Origin: Gemmatimonadales bacterium | GTDB lineage: Bacteria > Gemmatimonadota > Gemmatimonadetes > Gemmatimonadales > GWC2-71-9 | Direction of reading: 5' to 3' | Length of the DNA stretch: 37,507 nt | NCBI GenBank assembly: GCA_013813875.1 | Contig: JACCQZ010000095.1 | Location: 1 to 37,507 of the forward strand | Notes under the pieces: model-generated | What the model was told of the DNA's origin: nothing | Databases searched by the model: none | Seen by the model: the letters and a program-made list of their open reading frames with translations, nothing else | Made by a program: the position numbers and the translations under genes | Part shown: piece after piece, positions 15,330 through 23,072 of the stretch | How the letters are laid out: each line of letters begins with the position of its first letter | Numbering within the stretch: position 1 is the stretch's first letter

Positions 15330-16448
15330 ATGACCAAGGCCAAGACCGGCATCGTCATGATGAACCTGGGAGGACCGGCCAACCTCGACCAGGTGGAGCC
15401 GTTCCTGCTCGAGCTCTTTGCCGACCGGGAAATCATCCAGCTGCCGCTCCAACGCTGGCTCGGCCCCTTCATAGCCCGCCGCCGCACTCCCAAGGTAAAG
15501 CGGCTGTACCAGAGTATCGGTGGCGGCTCGCCGATTCTGGGTTACACCGAAGCGCAGGGCCGCGGCATGGTGGAGCGACTCGACCGGCTCTCACCCGCCA
15601 CCGCGCCCCACCGATTCTACGTGGCCTTCCGCTACGTCCCACCCAAGAGCGAGGACGCGCTGCGCGCCATGCACGCCGACGGAGTGAAGCGAGCGGTGGC
15701 CTTCACCCAATACCCCCAGTTCTCCTGCAGCACCACGGGTTCGAGCCTCAACGAGCTGTGGCGCGCTGCCGCCCGCACCGGCCTGCGGGACGCATTCGAG
15801 TGGAGTGTGATAGACCGGTGGCCGGTGCACGACGGCTTCATCGCCGCCATGACCGACACGGTGCGCGAGGGGCTGGAACAGTTCGATCCCGCCGATCGCG
15901 ACCGGGCCGTGATCCTCTTCAGCGCCCATTCACTGCCGCTCGATGTGATAGATCGGGGCGACTCGTACCCGCAGGAAGTGGGTGCGGGGGTACAGCGGGT
16001 GGTGGAGCGGCTGGGAGCGCCCAATCCGTACCTGCTCGCCTACCAGTCGGATGTGGGGCCGGTCCGGTGGCTCGGTCCCAGCACCGAGCAGGTCATCCGC
16101 CGGCTCGGTGCCCGCGGAGAGAAACGCGTTCTCGTGGTGCCGATCGCCTTTACCAGCGACCATATCGAGACGCTTTCAGAGCTGGATCGGGAATACGGTG
16201 AGGTTGCCCATCGGGCGGGGATCAGCCACTACAAACGGGCCCCGGCGCTGAACGATCGGCCGCGCTTCCTCGATGCCCTGGCCGACATCGTGCGCGAGCA
16301 TCTCGCGTCGGGACTGCCCTACTCCTCCCAGTACCGGGAGCGTTGCGCGGGCTGCAGCAATCCGCAATGTCGCAACATACTGAACCCGATCGTTACAGCA
16401 GCGCAGCAGGCGGGCGATGGACAAGAGCGGCTGACGGTGGGCAGATAG
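15330..16448 (+). CDS. hemH: ferrochelatase, [2Fe-2S]-type
   Basis: The 372-residue enzyme inserts iron into protoporphyrin IX in the last step of protoheme synthesis. Family landmarks are GIVMMNLGGPANLDQVEPFL at the start, the catalytic His in LFSAHSLPLDVIDRGDSYPQ, and the AFTSDHIETLSELDREYGEV region with the conserved Glu. The C-terminus carries CAGCSNPQCRN, the Cys-x2-Cys-x4-Cys arrangement that binds a [2Fe-2S] cluster in animal and some bacterial ferrochelatases. The fourth ligand position is also present in QYPQFSCSTTGSSLNELWR, equivalent to the internal Cys of the human enzyme. A cluster-bearing enzyme is therefore predicted. The gene converges on hemA with about 30 bases between them and follows a two-component system. 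Confidence 0.95.
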   Translation: MTKAKTGIVMMNLGGPANLDQVEPFLLELFADREIIQLPLQRWLGPFIARRRTPKVKRLYQSIGGGSPILGYTEAQGRGMVERLDRLSPATAPHRFYVAFRYVPPKSEDALRAMHADGVKRAVAFTQYPQFSCSTTGSSLNELWRAAARTGLRDAFEWSVIDRWPVHDGFIAAMTDTVREGLEQFDPADRDRAVILFSAHSLPLDVIDRGDSYPQEVGAGVQRVVERLGAPNPYLLAYQSDVGPVRWLGPSTEQVIRRLGARGEKRVLVVPIAFTSDHIETLSELDREYGEVAHRAGISHYKRAPALNDRPRFLDALADIVREHLASGLPYSSQYRERCAGCSNPQCRNILNPIVTAAQQAGDGQERLTVGR

Positions 16449-16477
16449 GTCGAGTGCGGGCGCCCGCCGCCGCTTTG

Positions 16478-17686
16478 CTACCTTCCCTCGGGTCGGCCGT
16501 CCTCTCGCACACTCCGGCTGACCGGATACAGCACCCGCCTCACCAACCTGTCGGCCATCTCCCGAACCACCTGGCGCTCGCGCTCGGATAACTCCTCGAG
16601 CTGGGCCAGCGCCCAGGCCGTCTCCTGCTCCGCCATCTGGGCGCCAAGCCGGTGCAGTTCGGTGAGGCGCGGCGCGGCCGCGCGTCCCCTGAAACAGAGA
16701 TCGAGCCGGGCGATCTCTTCGCCCAGCACCCGCTCGGCCCCGGCCGGCGCGGCGGAGGCGGTTCCGGCCACGGGGCAACAGAGGCGCTGCAGGTCTTCGA
16801 GATCGAGGAGCTGAATTCCGGGAATCGCGCGGGCAGCCGGCTCGACGTTGCGGGGAACGGCCAGGTCCATCACCATCAGTCCGCGTCCACCGCGGGCGGT
16901 CATCCCTTCGGCCAACTGCAGCGCGGAAAGCAGCGGCCTGCTCGCGGCGGTGGCGACCAGGACCAGGTCCGCCGCAGCCAGCAGAGCGTCCAACTCGGTC
17001 CACAACCGGATGTCGGCCCCCCAAGCCGCGGCCAGCGGCCGGGCGCGATCCGGATTGCGGCTGACGAGGGTTACCCGGGTGGCCCGGTGCTCGTGCAATC
17101 GCCGTAAAACCCCTTCCGCCACTTCCCCGGCGCCGAGCACCAGGATGGGACGATCCTCGATCCCGTTGTACCGCCTGGCGGCGAGGTCAACGGCCGCGGA
17201 GCTGACCGAGGAGGGATGCCGGCCCAGCGAGGTTTCCTGGCGTACCCTCCTCCCGGCGGCGAGGGCGGCGGAGAAAACCGCGTCCAGCTCACGCGTGGTG
17301 GTGCCGGCGGCGCGCGCGGTGTCGAAGGCGCGCCGGACCTGGCCCAGGATCTCGGTTTCCCCGAGAATCTGGGAGTCGAGGCCGGCGGCTACCTGAAAGA
17401 GGTGGCGCACCGCCTCCACGCCGTCGAGCCGGGTCACCGCTCCGTCGTGGTCTACGCCCCGCGAGAGGGCGAGCTCCCGGAACCACGCCTCGTAGTCGTG
17501 GTCTCCGGTCCAGTAGAGCTCGAAGCGATTGCAAGTGGAGAGCAGCAGCGCGGCGCGGCCGGCCCGGCGCTGTTGTTCCAGCCAGACCGACCGATCGGCG
17601 GGAGCGAAGGCGAGTTGCTCCCGCACTTTCAGCCCGACCGTATGGTGGCTCACCCCAACGACATGGAACGACAGTTCTGGCGGCAC
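16478..17686 (-). CDS. hemA: glutamyl-tRNA reductase
   Basis: This NADPH-dependent enzyme converts glutamyl-tRNA to glutamate-1-semialdehyde, the first committed step of the C5 heme pathway. The catalytic domain begins LSFHVVGVSHHTVGLKVREQ and has the active-site Cys in LLLSTCNRFELYW, then GLDSQILGETEILGQVRRAF. The NADPH domain has PILVLGAGEVAEGVLRRL and MVMDLAVPRNVEP. The last 90 residues form the dimerisation helices. A GTG at 17686 (VPPELSFHVV) gives 402 residues. The track GTG at 17734 would add 16 residues, and neither start has a clear ribosome binding site. Together with the convergent hemH it makes a small heme locus; hemB, hemC and hemL are not in the window. Confidence 0.93.
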   Translation of the reverse strand: MPPELSFHVVGVSHHTVGLKVREQLAFAPADRSVWLEQQRRAGRAALLLSTCNRFELYWTGDHDYEAWFRELALSRGVDHDGAVTRLDGVEAVRHLFQVAAGLDSQILGETEILGQVRRAFDTARAAGTTTRELDAVFSAALAAGRRVRQETSLGRHPSSVSSAAVDLAARRYNGIEDRPILVLGAGEVAEGVLRRLHEHRATRVTLVSRNPDRARPLAAAWGADIRLWTELDALLAAADLVLVATAASRPLLSALQLAEGMTARGGRGLMVMDLAVPRNVEPAARAIPGIQLLDLEDLQRLCCPVAGTASAAPAGAERVLGEEIARLDLCFRGRAAAPRLTELHRLGAQMAEQETAWALAQLEELSERERQVVREMADRLVRRVLYPVSRSVREDGRPEGR

Positions 17687-17807
17687 GTGAGAACGGTACA
17701 GCGGGGCCACCAGGGCAGCAATCCGCGTTCCCACGGAGCCGGGCTACGTAGAAATACGGAGCGAAGGCCGCCAAATGTTCTGGGTCGGGGATTCGTTGCC
17801 CAATGGT

Positions 17808-17875
17808 TGTCACCCTGAACGCAGTGAAGGGGCCATGACTTTAGCTATGGCCCCTTCGCTTTGCTCAGGGTGACA
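17808..17875. repeat. inverted repeat, TGTCA-CC-GAGCGNAGCGA family, copy 1
   Basis: A left arm at 17808-17836 starting TGTCACCCTGAACGCAGTGA and a right arm at 17847-17875 pair in about 25 of 29 positions around a ten-base loop. It lies upstream of hemA and downstream of the phospholipase-family pseudogene. It is related to the perfect element at 26793-26875. Confidence 0.85.
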
Positions 17876-17901
17876 GCGGACACTAGTGCCTCGTCACCGC
17901 T

Positions 17902-18954
17902 TCAGAGTTGGGAGCTCACTAGGCTCGCCAGCCACTCGCGAGCCTTCTCGGACCAGGGCCGATCCCGCCACATATCCAGCGTGCTGCGGCGAGCTCGGGC
18001 CATGTCCCGCTCGAAGACGACGGCCTGGCCGCGGGCGAACTCCTCGTCCAGGATATTGAGGTTGGCTTCGTCGTTGAGCCGAAACGACCGGTTGTCGAAG
18101 TTGGTGGACCCCACCGATACCCACTGGTCGTCCACGATCATCACCTTGGTGTGGTACATCGTGGGTTGATACTCATAGATCGCCACGCCGGCCTGGAGCA
18201 GTGGACCCCACAGCGCCCGCGACGCTCTCCGCACGATGGAGAAGTCAATGTGCCGGCCGGGCACGATGATCTCCACCCGCACTCCGCGGCGCTGCGCGGC
18301 GGAGAGCATCTCGATCGAGGTCTCGTCGGGAACGAAATAGGCATTGGAGAGCCGGATGCTGCGAGCCGCCGCGGCAATGGAGAGCAGATACATGAGCCGG
18401 ACGCTCTGGCTTCCGTCACCCGATGAGCTCTGGAAGAGCTGAGCCAGATGCGGACCCACCGGATCGAGATCGGGGAATACTGCTTGCCGTCGAGGACGGA
18501 CCCTCGGGTCTCCAGCCAGTTGTCCATAAACCCGGCCTGCATCTGGGCCACGACCGGCCCCTCCACCTGAAAGTGGGAATCGCGCCAGTGCTCCGGATCC
18601 TGGGCATCGCCCTGCCACTCGTCGGCGATTCCTCCCGTCCGATTTCCCCGGACCAGTAGATATAGGTCTCGAAGGTGATCGTCTGTCGGGCCGAGCTGAT
18701 GGCGGCAAGCATCGCGGGGAAGATCTCGACTCCGTTGATGAGCGCGGACACCCTGTTGCCGTCCTGGAGAGCCGGGCCGAGCAGCACGCCCATCGAGCGG
18801 CTGAACTGGGAGTCGCTGACGGAGTAGGAATGCGGAATGGCTCGCTCGACCGCTTCTCGCTCGAGGTCAGGTTGAGCACGATGAGGACTGCGGTGGTCGT
18901 GAGCACCACCACCCCCGCGAGCCACAGCAGCTTCGGCTTCCGACTCTTGGCCAT
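17902..18954 (-). pseudogene. cardiolipin synthase / phospholipase D family pseudogene
   Basis: Pieces of one cardiolipin-synthase-like protein are spread over three frames. It starts MAKSRKPKLLWLAGVVVLTT (membrane anchor), then needs a frame change near 18850 to continue as SYSVSDSQFSRSMGVLLGPA and TITFETYIYWSGEIGRE. Near 18630 the text jumps to IADEWQGDAQDPEHWRDSHF in another frame. The roughly 70-80 residues that should lie between, including the first HxKxxxxD motif, are gone. A further one-base shift near 18477 (one T missing from QYFPDLD) leads to the intact C-terminal half with the second motif, YHTKVMIVDDQW, and GSTNFDNRSF. With one catalytic half deleted and two additional frameshifts the gene is dead, whatever the cause of the single-base changes. 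It would have made membrane cardiolipin from phosphatidylglycerol. Confidence 0.88.
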
Positions 18955-18989
18955 GCGCAGACCTCGGGAGAGCTGGTGCATCACGTGAA

Positions 18990-19017
18990 AGCCTCCCGGG
19001 GTAGCACCCGGGAGGCT
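18990..19017 (-). terminator. strong hairpin at the head of the PLD-family pseudogene
   Basis: AGCCTCCCGGG, a six-base loop and CCCGGGAGGCT form a perfect 11-pair stem. On the minus strand it is followed by TTTC and then, nine bases after the stem, by the ATG at 18981. No gene transcribed towards it is visible, so an attenuator, a terminator of an unseen small RNA, or a chance structure are all possible. Confidence 0.35.
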
Positions 19018-19129
19018 CGGGACCTGCAAGGCCGCCCATACTGAGTCTGCATGACTTCAATATGGATGCTGGATGTGCCAGGCTATGGCCCAGCTCACCC
19101 TCCGAAGTCAGACCCAGGTACGTTGAGGA

Positions 19130-20290
19130 ATGATTCTGCCACGTGGGCCCGACGCCGGTGGCCGCCTTCTTCTGGTGGGTGGGGGCCACGCTCATCTGTT
19201 CGTGCTGGAGGGGCTTGGCCGCGGACGGTTTCCGGCCGGCGTGCAGGCCACTCTGGTAGCTCCCGAGCGGCTTCACCCCTACTCCGGGATGGTGCCGGGC
19301 CTGATCGGCGGGCGGTACCGGCCCGAGGAGGTGGTCTTCGATCTGGAGACCCTCGCCCGCTGGGCAGGCGCGAGATTCGTGCAGGGATCGGCCGCCGGGA
19401 TAGACCTGACCGCCGAAGCGATCGAGTTGGAGAGCGGGGAACGCCTTCCCTACGACATAGTCTCCTTTGCGGTTGGAGCCGGGCCTTCGGGAACCTCGAT
19501 TCCCGGAGTGGGGGCCGCGGTGCCGGTCAAGCCGATCGAGCGAACGCTGAAAGTGGGGCCGGAGCTCGCCCGGGCGGTGGAACAGGTGCGCGGGCGGCAA
19601 GTGGAAATCGTAGTCGTCGGTGGCGGTGCGGCGGGTGTCGAGATCGCCTTCAACCTTCGGGCCCGCCACCGACTGCTCTCCAGCGCGCCCGCCCGCATAA
19701 CCATCGTGGATGGCCACCCCCACCTGCTTCGCGACCGCTCCGCCGCCACGGCGAAGTTGGCCCGACGGGCGCTGAACGAGAGCGCCATCGGGCTGAGGCT
19801 GGGATCCGAGGTGGCAGAGGTGCGGGACGGTGCCGTCCGCCTGGCCGGCGGGGACGAGCTACCCGCCGATCTCACGATCTGGGCAACCGGCGCATCGGCG
19901 CCGGCACTCTTCTCCCGGGCGGGACTCGCCACCGATGGGGACGGCTTCGTTCTGGTGGACCAGACGCTTCGGTCGGTTTCGCACCCGGCGGTGTTCGCGG
20001 CCGGGGATGCCGCCACCCTGAAGCGCTATCCGGACACGCCGAAGGCGGGGGTCTACGCCGTGCGCCAGGGGGCCCTGCTGTGTGACAACCTTGCCGCGGC
20101 CTTGAGGGGAACACCCGGCAGCTCTCGCGCCTATCGGCCACAGCGTCGGTTTCTCGCGCTGCTCAACACCGGGGATGGAAGCGCGATCCTCTCCTACGGC
20201 CCGGTCGCGCTGTGGGCGAGGTGGGCCATGGTGCTCAAGGATCGAATTGACCGCCGCTTCATGGCGCGGTTTCGGCGCGCCGCCGAGTAG
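19130..20290 (+). CDS. NAD(P)/FAD-dependent oxidoreductase, SelD-associated (TIGR03169-like) type
   Basis: The 386-residue protein has two dinucleotide-binding motifs: RLLLVGGGHAHLFVLEGL for FAD at the N-terminus and VEIVVVGGGAAGVEIAFNLR near residue 160 for NAD(P)H. The FAD-contacting TIWATGASAPALFSRAG and the HPAVFAAGDAATLK signature follow. The phrase GGGHAHL with RLHPYSGMVPGLIGGRYRPE is characteristic of the oxidoreductases found fused to or beside selenide water dikinase (SelD). No SelD domain or gene is visible here. The closest general relatives are type II NADH dehydrogenases, so a quinone or small-molecule reductase role is an alternative. GAGG sits only one base before the ATG at 19130, so initiation is weak or the start is elsewhere; no better in-frame start is visible. 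Confidence 0.82.
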   Translation: MILPRGPDAGGRLLLVGGGHAHLFVLEGLGRGRFPAGVQATLVAPERLHPYSGMVPGLIGGRYRPEEVVFDLETLARWAGARFVQGSAAGIDLTAEAIELESGERLPYDIVSFAVGAGPSGTSIPGVGAAVPVKPIERTLKVGPELARAVEQVRGRQVEIVVVGGGAAGVEIAFNLRARHRLLSSAPARITIVDGHPHLLRDRSAATAKLARRALNESAIGLRLGSEVAEVRDGAVRLAGGDELPADLTIWATGASAPALFSRAGLATDGDGFVLVDQTLRSVSHPAVFAAGDAATLKRYPDTPKAGVYAVRQGALLCDNLAAALRGTPGSSRAYRPQRRFLALLNTGDGSAILSYGPVALWARWAMVLKDRIDRRFMARFRRAAE

Positions 20291-20298
20291 GCTTTCCG

Positions 20299-20502
20299 CT
20301 ACCGCTGCGCCAGGCGCACCTGCTGCTGGTAGAGCCCGATCAGCCGATCCATTCGCGCCAGCTGCTCTGCCAGCCGGTCGGTGTCAGGTCCTCCCGTGCT
20401 CCCGGGCCCGCCATCGAGGTCGCGGGTAATCGAATCCTCCAGCGCCCTGAAGGCACCGGTATGGCAAATATGACCGAACCATTGTGTGCTCCTCACGCTC
20501 AT
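20299..20502 (-). CDS. small hypothetical protein, 67 aa
   Basis: The ATG at 20502 (MSVRSTQWFGHICHTGAFRA) has AGGTGG about six bases upstream and is preferred to the track start 20559. The C-terminal 30 residues (DRLAEQLARMDRLIGLYQQQ) form an amphipathic, probably coiled, helix; the middle is Gly/Asp rich and likely disordered. No family is recognised. The gene ends eight bases from the convergent FAD oxidoreductase stop and lies just downstream of the kinase gene, so it may be the last member of the ilvA-GGDEF-kinase transcription unit. Confidence 0.5.
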   Translation of the reverse strand: MSVRSTQWFGHICHTGAFRALEDSITRDLDGGPGSTGGPDTDRLAEQLARMDRLIGLYQQQVRLAQR

Positions 20503-20574
20503 GGTCCCACCTGGTGGGGCAAACAAGGCACGGTGAGGAAGCCGAGTCGGTATTCCCACTCACTAGTGGATGGT

Positions 20575-21645
20575 CTATCGTCCGAACAATCTGCCAAGGA
20601 CGCCCGAGCTCACCACCCCCTCGAAGGCGTGGGCCAGTTCGGCCATCGAGCCGTAGCGTTCGGCGGGATCCACGGCCAGAGTTCTGGCGATGACGCCTTC
20701 CAGCCTGCTGGGAAGCTCCGAGCGCACCTCCCGCAACTGCATCGGGGCGCCGCGCAGCCGGGCGATCATCGTCTCCTGAGCTGATTTTCCGGCGAAGGGG
20801 AGCTGCCCGGTGAAGAGCTCGAAGGCGAGCACGCCGAGCGCGTAGATGTCGCTGCGGCCATCGAGCTGCTTGCCGCGGATCTGCTCCGGGCTCATGAACT
20901 CCGGGGTGCCGAGCACGATTCCGGTGGCGGTGAGCTTGGCCACTTCGGGCCCCGCCCGGCGCTCCTTGGCCAGACCGAAATCCATGACCACGGCGCGGCA
21001 GCCCGAAGCATCGGGTGCCGCGTTCTCACCCGGCACCAGCATGACATTCTCGGGCTTCAGGTCGCGGTGGATGATCTGGAGCTCGTGCGCATGCTGCAGC
21101 CCCTGACACATCTGCACCAGCAGCGCGATCCCCTCGGCGAGGGGAAAGGGTCCCCGGCGGGTCTCATGCTCGCTGAGCGGCTCGCCCTCGAGGTAGGGCA
21201 TGACGAGGTAGATGAGGCGTTCGGGTGTCTCGCCCAACCGGAGGATGGGGCAGACGTTGGGGTGGTCCAGCCGCATGGCGATGGTGGCCTCGCGCCGGAG
21301 CCGCTCGACCGATGCGGGGTCTCGGGAGAGCCGCGGGATCAGGATCTTCACCGCGACCGGCTGGTCGGTTTCCCGGTCGTGGGCGCGGTAGACGTAGGAC
21401 ATCCCGCCTTCCCCCAACCGCTGGCCGATCTGATAGCGCTGGTCGAGCGTCTGGCCGGTGAGGGTAGCGGCGAACGCAGCGGGACTGGCCGGCAGATTCA
21501 GGACGGCGGCGTGGGCTTCGGCTGCCGCCCGGGTGGCTCCCACCCGCTGGCCACCTTCATCAACCAGCGGCGACCCGTCCTTGACACAATAGCGGGCGGG
21601 AGGCGGGTAAGTCGCCTGGCAGCGCGGGCACCGCCGATCGCTCAA
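20575..21645 (-). CDS. cytosolic Ser/Thr protein kinase with N-terminal zinc ribbon-like motif
   Basis: The 356-residue protein starts with CPRCQATYPPPARYCVKDG, a three-Cys ribbon-like segment seen before kinase domains in several soil phyla. The Hanks-type kinase spans about residues 70-345 and is complete: glycine loop GEGGMSYVYRA, VAVKIL lysine, HRDLKPENVML catalytic loop, DFGLAKE, GTPEFMSPEQIRG activation end, and RSDIYALGVLAFELFTG. No transmembrane segment or PASTA/WD40 extension follows, so it should act in the cytoplasm. Its start overlaps the end of the REC-GAF-GGDEF gene by four bases, so the two are translationally coupled. The pairing suggests cross-talk between phosphorylation and cyclic-di-GMP signalling, which is inference. 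Confidence 0.95.
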   Translation of the reverse strand: MSDRRCPRCQATYPPPARYCVKDGSPLVDEGGQRVGATRAAAEAHAAVLNLPASPAAFAATLTGQTLDQRYQIGQRLGEGGMSYVYRAHDRETDQPVAVKILIPRLSRDPASVERLRREATIAMRLDHPNVCPILRLGETPERLIYLVMPYLEGEPLSEHETRRGPFPLAEGIALLVQMCQGLQHAHELQIIHRDLKPENVMLVPGENAAPDASGCRAVVMDFGLAKERRAGPEVAKLTATGIVLGTPEFMSPEQIRGKQLDGRSDIYALGVLAFELFTGQLPFAGKSAQETMIARLRGAPMQLREVRSELPSRLEGVIARTLAVDPAERYGSMAELAHAFEGVVSSGVLGRLFGR

Positions 21646-23072
21646 TCGCGGAACCGATTCCGGCCGTCGGTCTTGGCCCGATAGAGGTGGTTGTCCGCCA
21701 GCCGGAGGAGCGACTCCCCGTCGGTGACCTGCTCGTCCGGATAGGAGGCGATCCCGATGCTGATGGTCACCCGGACCGGGTGGCCCGCCTCCCCGAAGTC
21801 GTGGGTGGCCACCCGGCGCAGGATGCGCTCGGCGAAGTTGCGCGACTCGGCGCTGGTCGTCTCCGGCAGGAGTACGACGAACTCTTCCCCGCCGTAGCGC
21901 GCCACTATATCCACCGAGCGCTGCTCCCGCTTGAGCAGGGAGGAGAGCTGCTTGAGCACCTTGTCGCCCACCAGATGTCCGTAGGTGTCGTTGATCTGCT
22001 TGAAGTTGTCAATGTCTATCATCATCCCGGTCAGCATGGTGGCGTACCGGGCGGCGCGATCCATCTCCTGCTCCAGCTTGTCCATCAGCGCGCGCCGGTT
22101 GAAGCAGCTGGTCAGCGGATCGGTCTCGGCCAGATGGCGCATCTGCTCCTGGCCGATCACCGCGTTTTCCAGGTCGTAGGCCTTTTCCAGAGCCGCCACC
22201 GCGGCGGTGATCACCTGCTCGGCAAAACGGACGTCCTGTTCGTTGAGCGGCGCGTCGTCGGTGGTAGTGCGAAGAAAGAAGACGCCCGCGGGTTGCTGCC
22301 GCAGCGCAAACCTGATCGCGATAGCCGACCGGGTGGGCACCGGCCGTCCCGCCGCCTCCCACTCGGCTCGCACCTCCTGGTACAGCGGGTCGGTGAGCAC
22401 GTCCCGCACCAGTACCACCTCGCCGGACTCCAGGGCTCGGCAGATCTCGGGGTAGCGCCGTAAATCCACCGACAGGTTGTGGAGCATGGGGTTCTCGAAC
22501 GCCGCCATCACGGTTCCGCTCCCCTGTTCGGGGCCCGCGGTGATGATGGAGCAGCGAGAGAGGTTGAGCCCGTGGGCCACCCGCCGTACCAGGATCTGGT
22601 AGATCTCCTCCGGCTTGAGCGAGGCGGTGACTTCCTGCATGATGTCCATCATCTCGGACCGGGAGCGCGCCTCCGCTCGCGCCTGGTTGAGCTCCCGCCC
22701 CACTCGCAGGTGGGCTTTGACCCGCGCGAGAAGCTCGCGCACCCGGAACGGCTTGGGGATGAAGTCGGCGGCGCCGAGGCCGAGCGAGCGCACCGTGGCC
22801 TCCTCGGGGGGCATGGAGGAGATCATGAGGACCGGCAGGTCCTTGAAGCGGGGATCGGACTTGACCCGCTGGAGCAGCTGAAGCCCGTCCACTTTGGGCA
22901 TCATGATGTCGAGCAGAAGAAGATCGAACTGATCGGTCGTGAGATGTTCGAAGAGATGCTCGCCGCCGGGGACGGTGAGCACCTCATACCCGTTCTCCTT
23001 CAGGATCCAGGAGAGGGTGCGGGAGAGGGCCTGATCGTCGTCGGCGACGAGGATCTTCGGTGCGAGCGTCAT
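21642..23072 (-). CDS. REC-GAF-GGDEF response regulator (diguanylate cyclase)
   Basis: The 476-residue protein has a receiver domain at about 1-125 (ILVADDDQALSRTLSWILKE, phospho-Asp in FDLLLLDIMMPKVDG, Lys in DFIPKPF). A GAF-like domain follows at about 145-300 (IYQILVRRVAHGLNLSRCSI), and a GGDEF domain lies at about 310-476. The active site reads GGEEF, an accepted variant. DIDNFKQINDTYGHLVGDKV and the closing SIGIASYPDE with ADNHLYRAKTDGRN are intact. RSVD five residues before GGEEF is a product-inhibition (RxxD) site. It should make cyclic-di-GMP when phosphorylated. The gene overlaps threonine dehydratase upstream and the Ser/Thr kinase downstream by four bases each, an unusual operon. 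The kinase that phosphorylates the receiver is not in the window. Confidence 0.95.
   Translation of the reverse strand: MTLAPKILVADDDQALSRTLSWILKENGYEVLTVPGGEHLFEHLTTDQFDLLLLDIMMPKVDGLQLLQRVKSDPRFKDLPVLMISSMPPEEATVRSLGLGAADFIPKPFRVRELLARVKAHLRVGRELNQARAEARSRSEMMDIMQEVTASLKPEEIYQILVRRVAHGLNLSRCSIITAGPEQGSGTVMAAFENPMLHNLSVDLRRYPEICRALESGEVVLVRDVLTDPLYQEVRAEWEAAGRPVPTRSAIAIRFALRQQPAGVFFLRTTTDDAPLNEQDVRFAEQVITAAVAALEKAYDLENAVIGQEQMRHLAETDPLTSCFNRRALMDKLEQEMDRAARYATMLTGMMIDIDNFKQINDTYGHLVGDKVLKQLSSLLKREQRSVDIVARYGGEEFVVLLPETTSAESRNFAERILRRVATHDFGEAGHPVRVTISIGIASYPDEQVTDGESLLRLADNHLYRAKTDGRNRFRD

Noticed and set aside
17289-17813. 174-residue minus-strand ORF upstream of hemA
   Set aside because: It mostly overlaps hemA in another frame and resembles nothing known; its upstream part is the palindromic repeat region.
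18416-19723. 435-residue minus-strand ORF as an intact gene
   Set aside because: Only its last third matches the phospholipase D family; the first part is antisense to the FAD oxidoreductase, so it is one frame of the pseudogene extended by chance.
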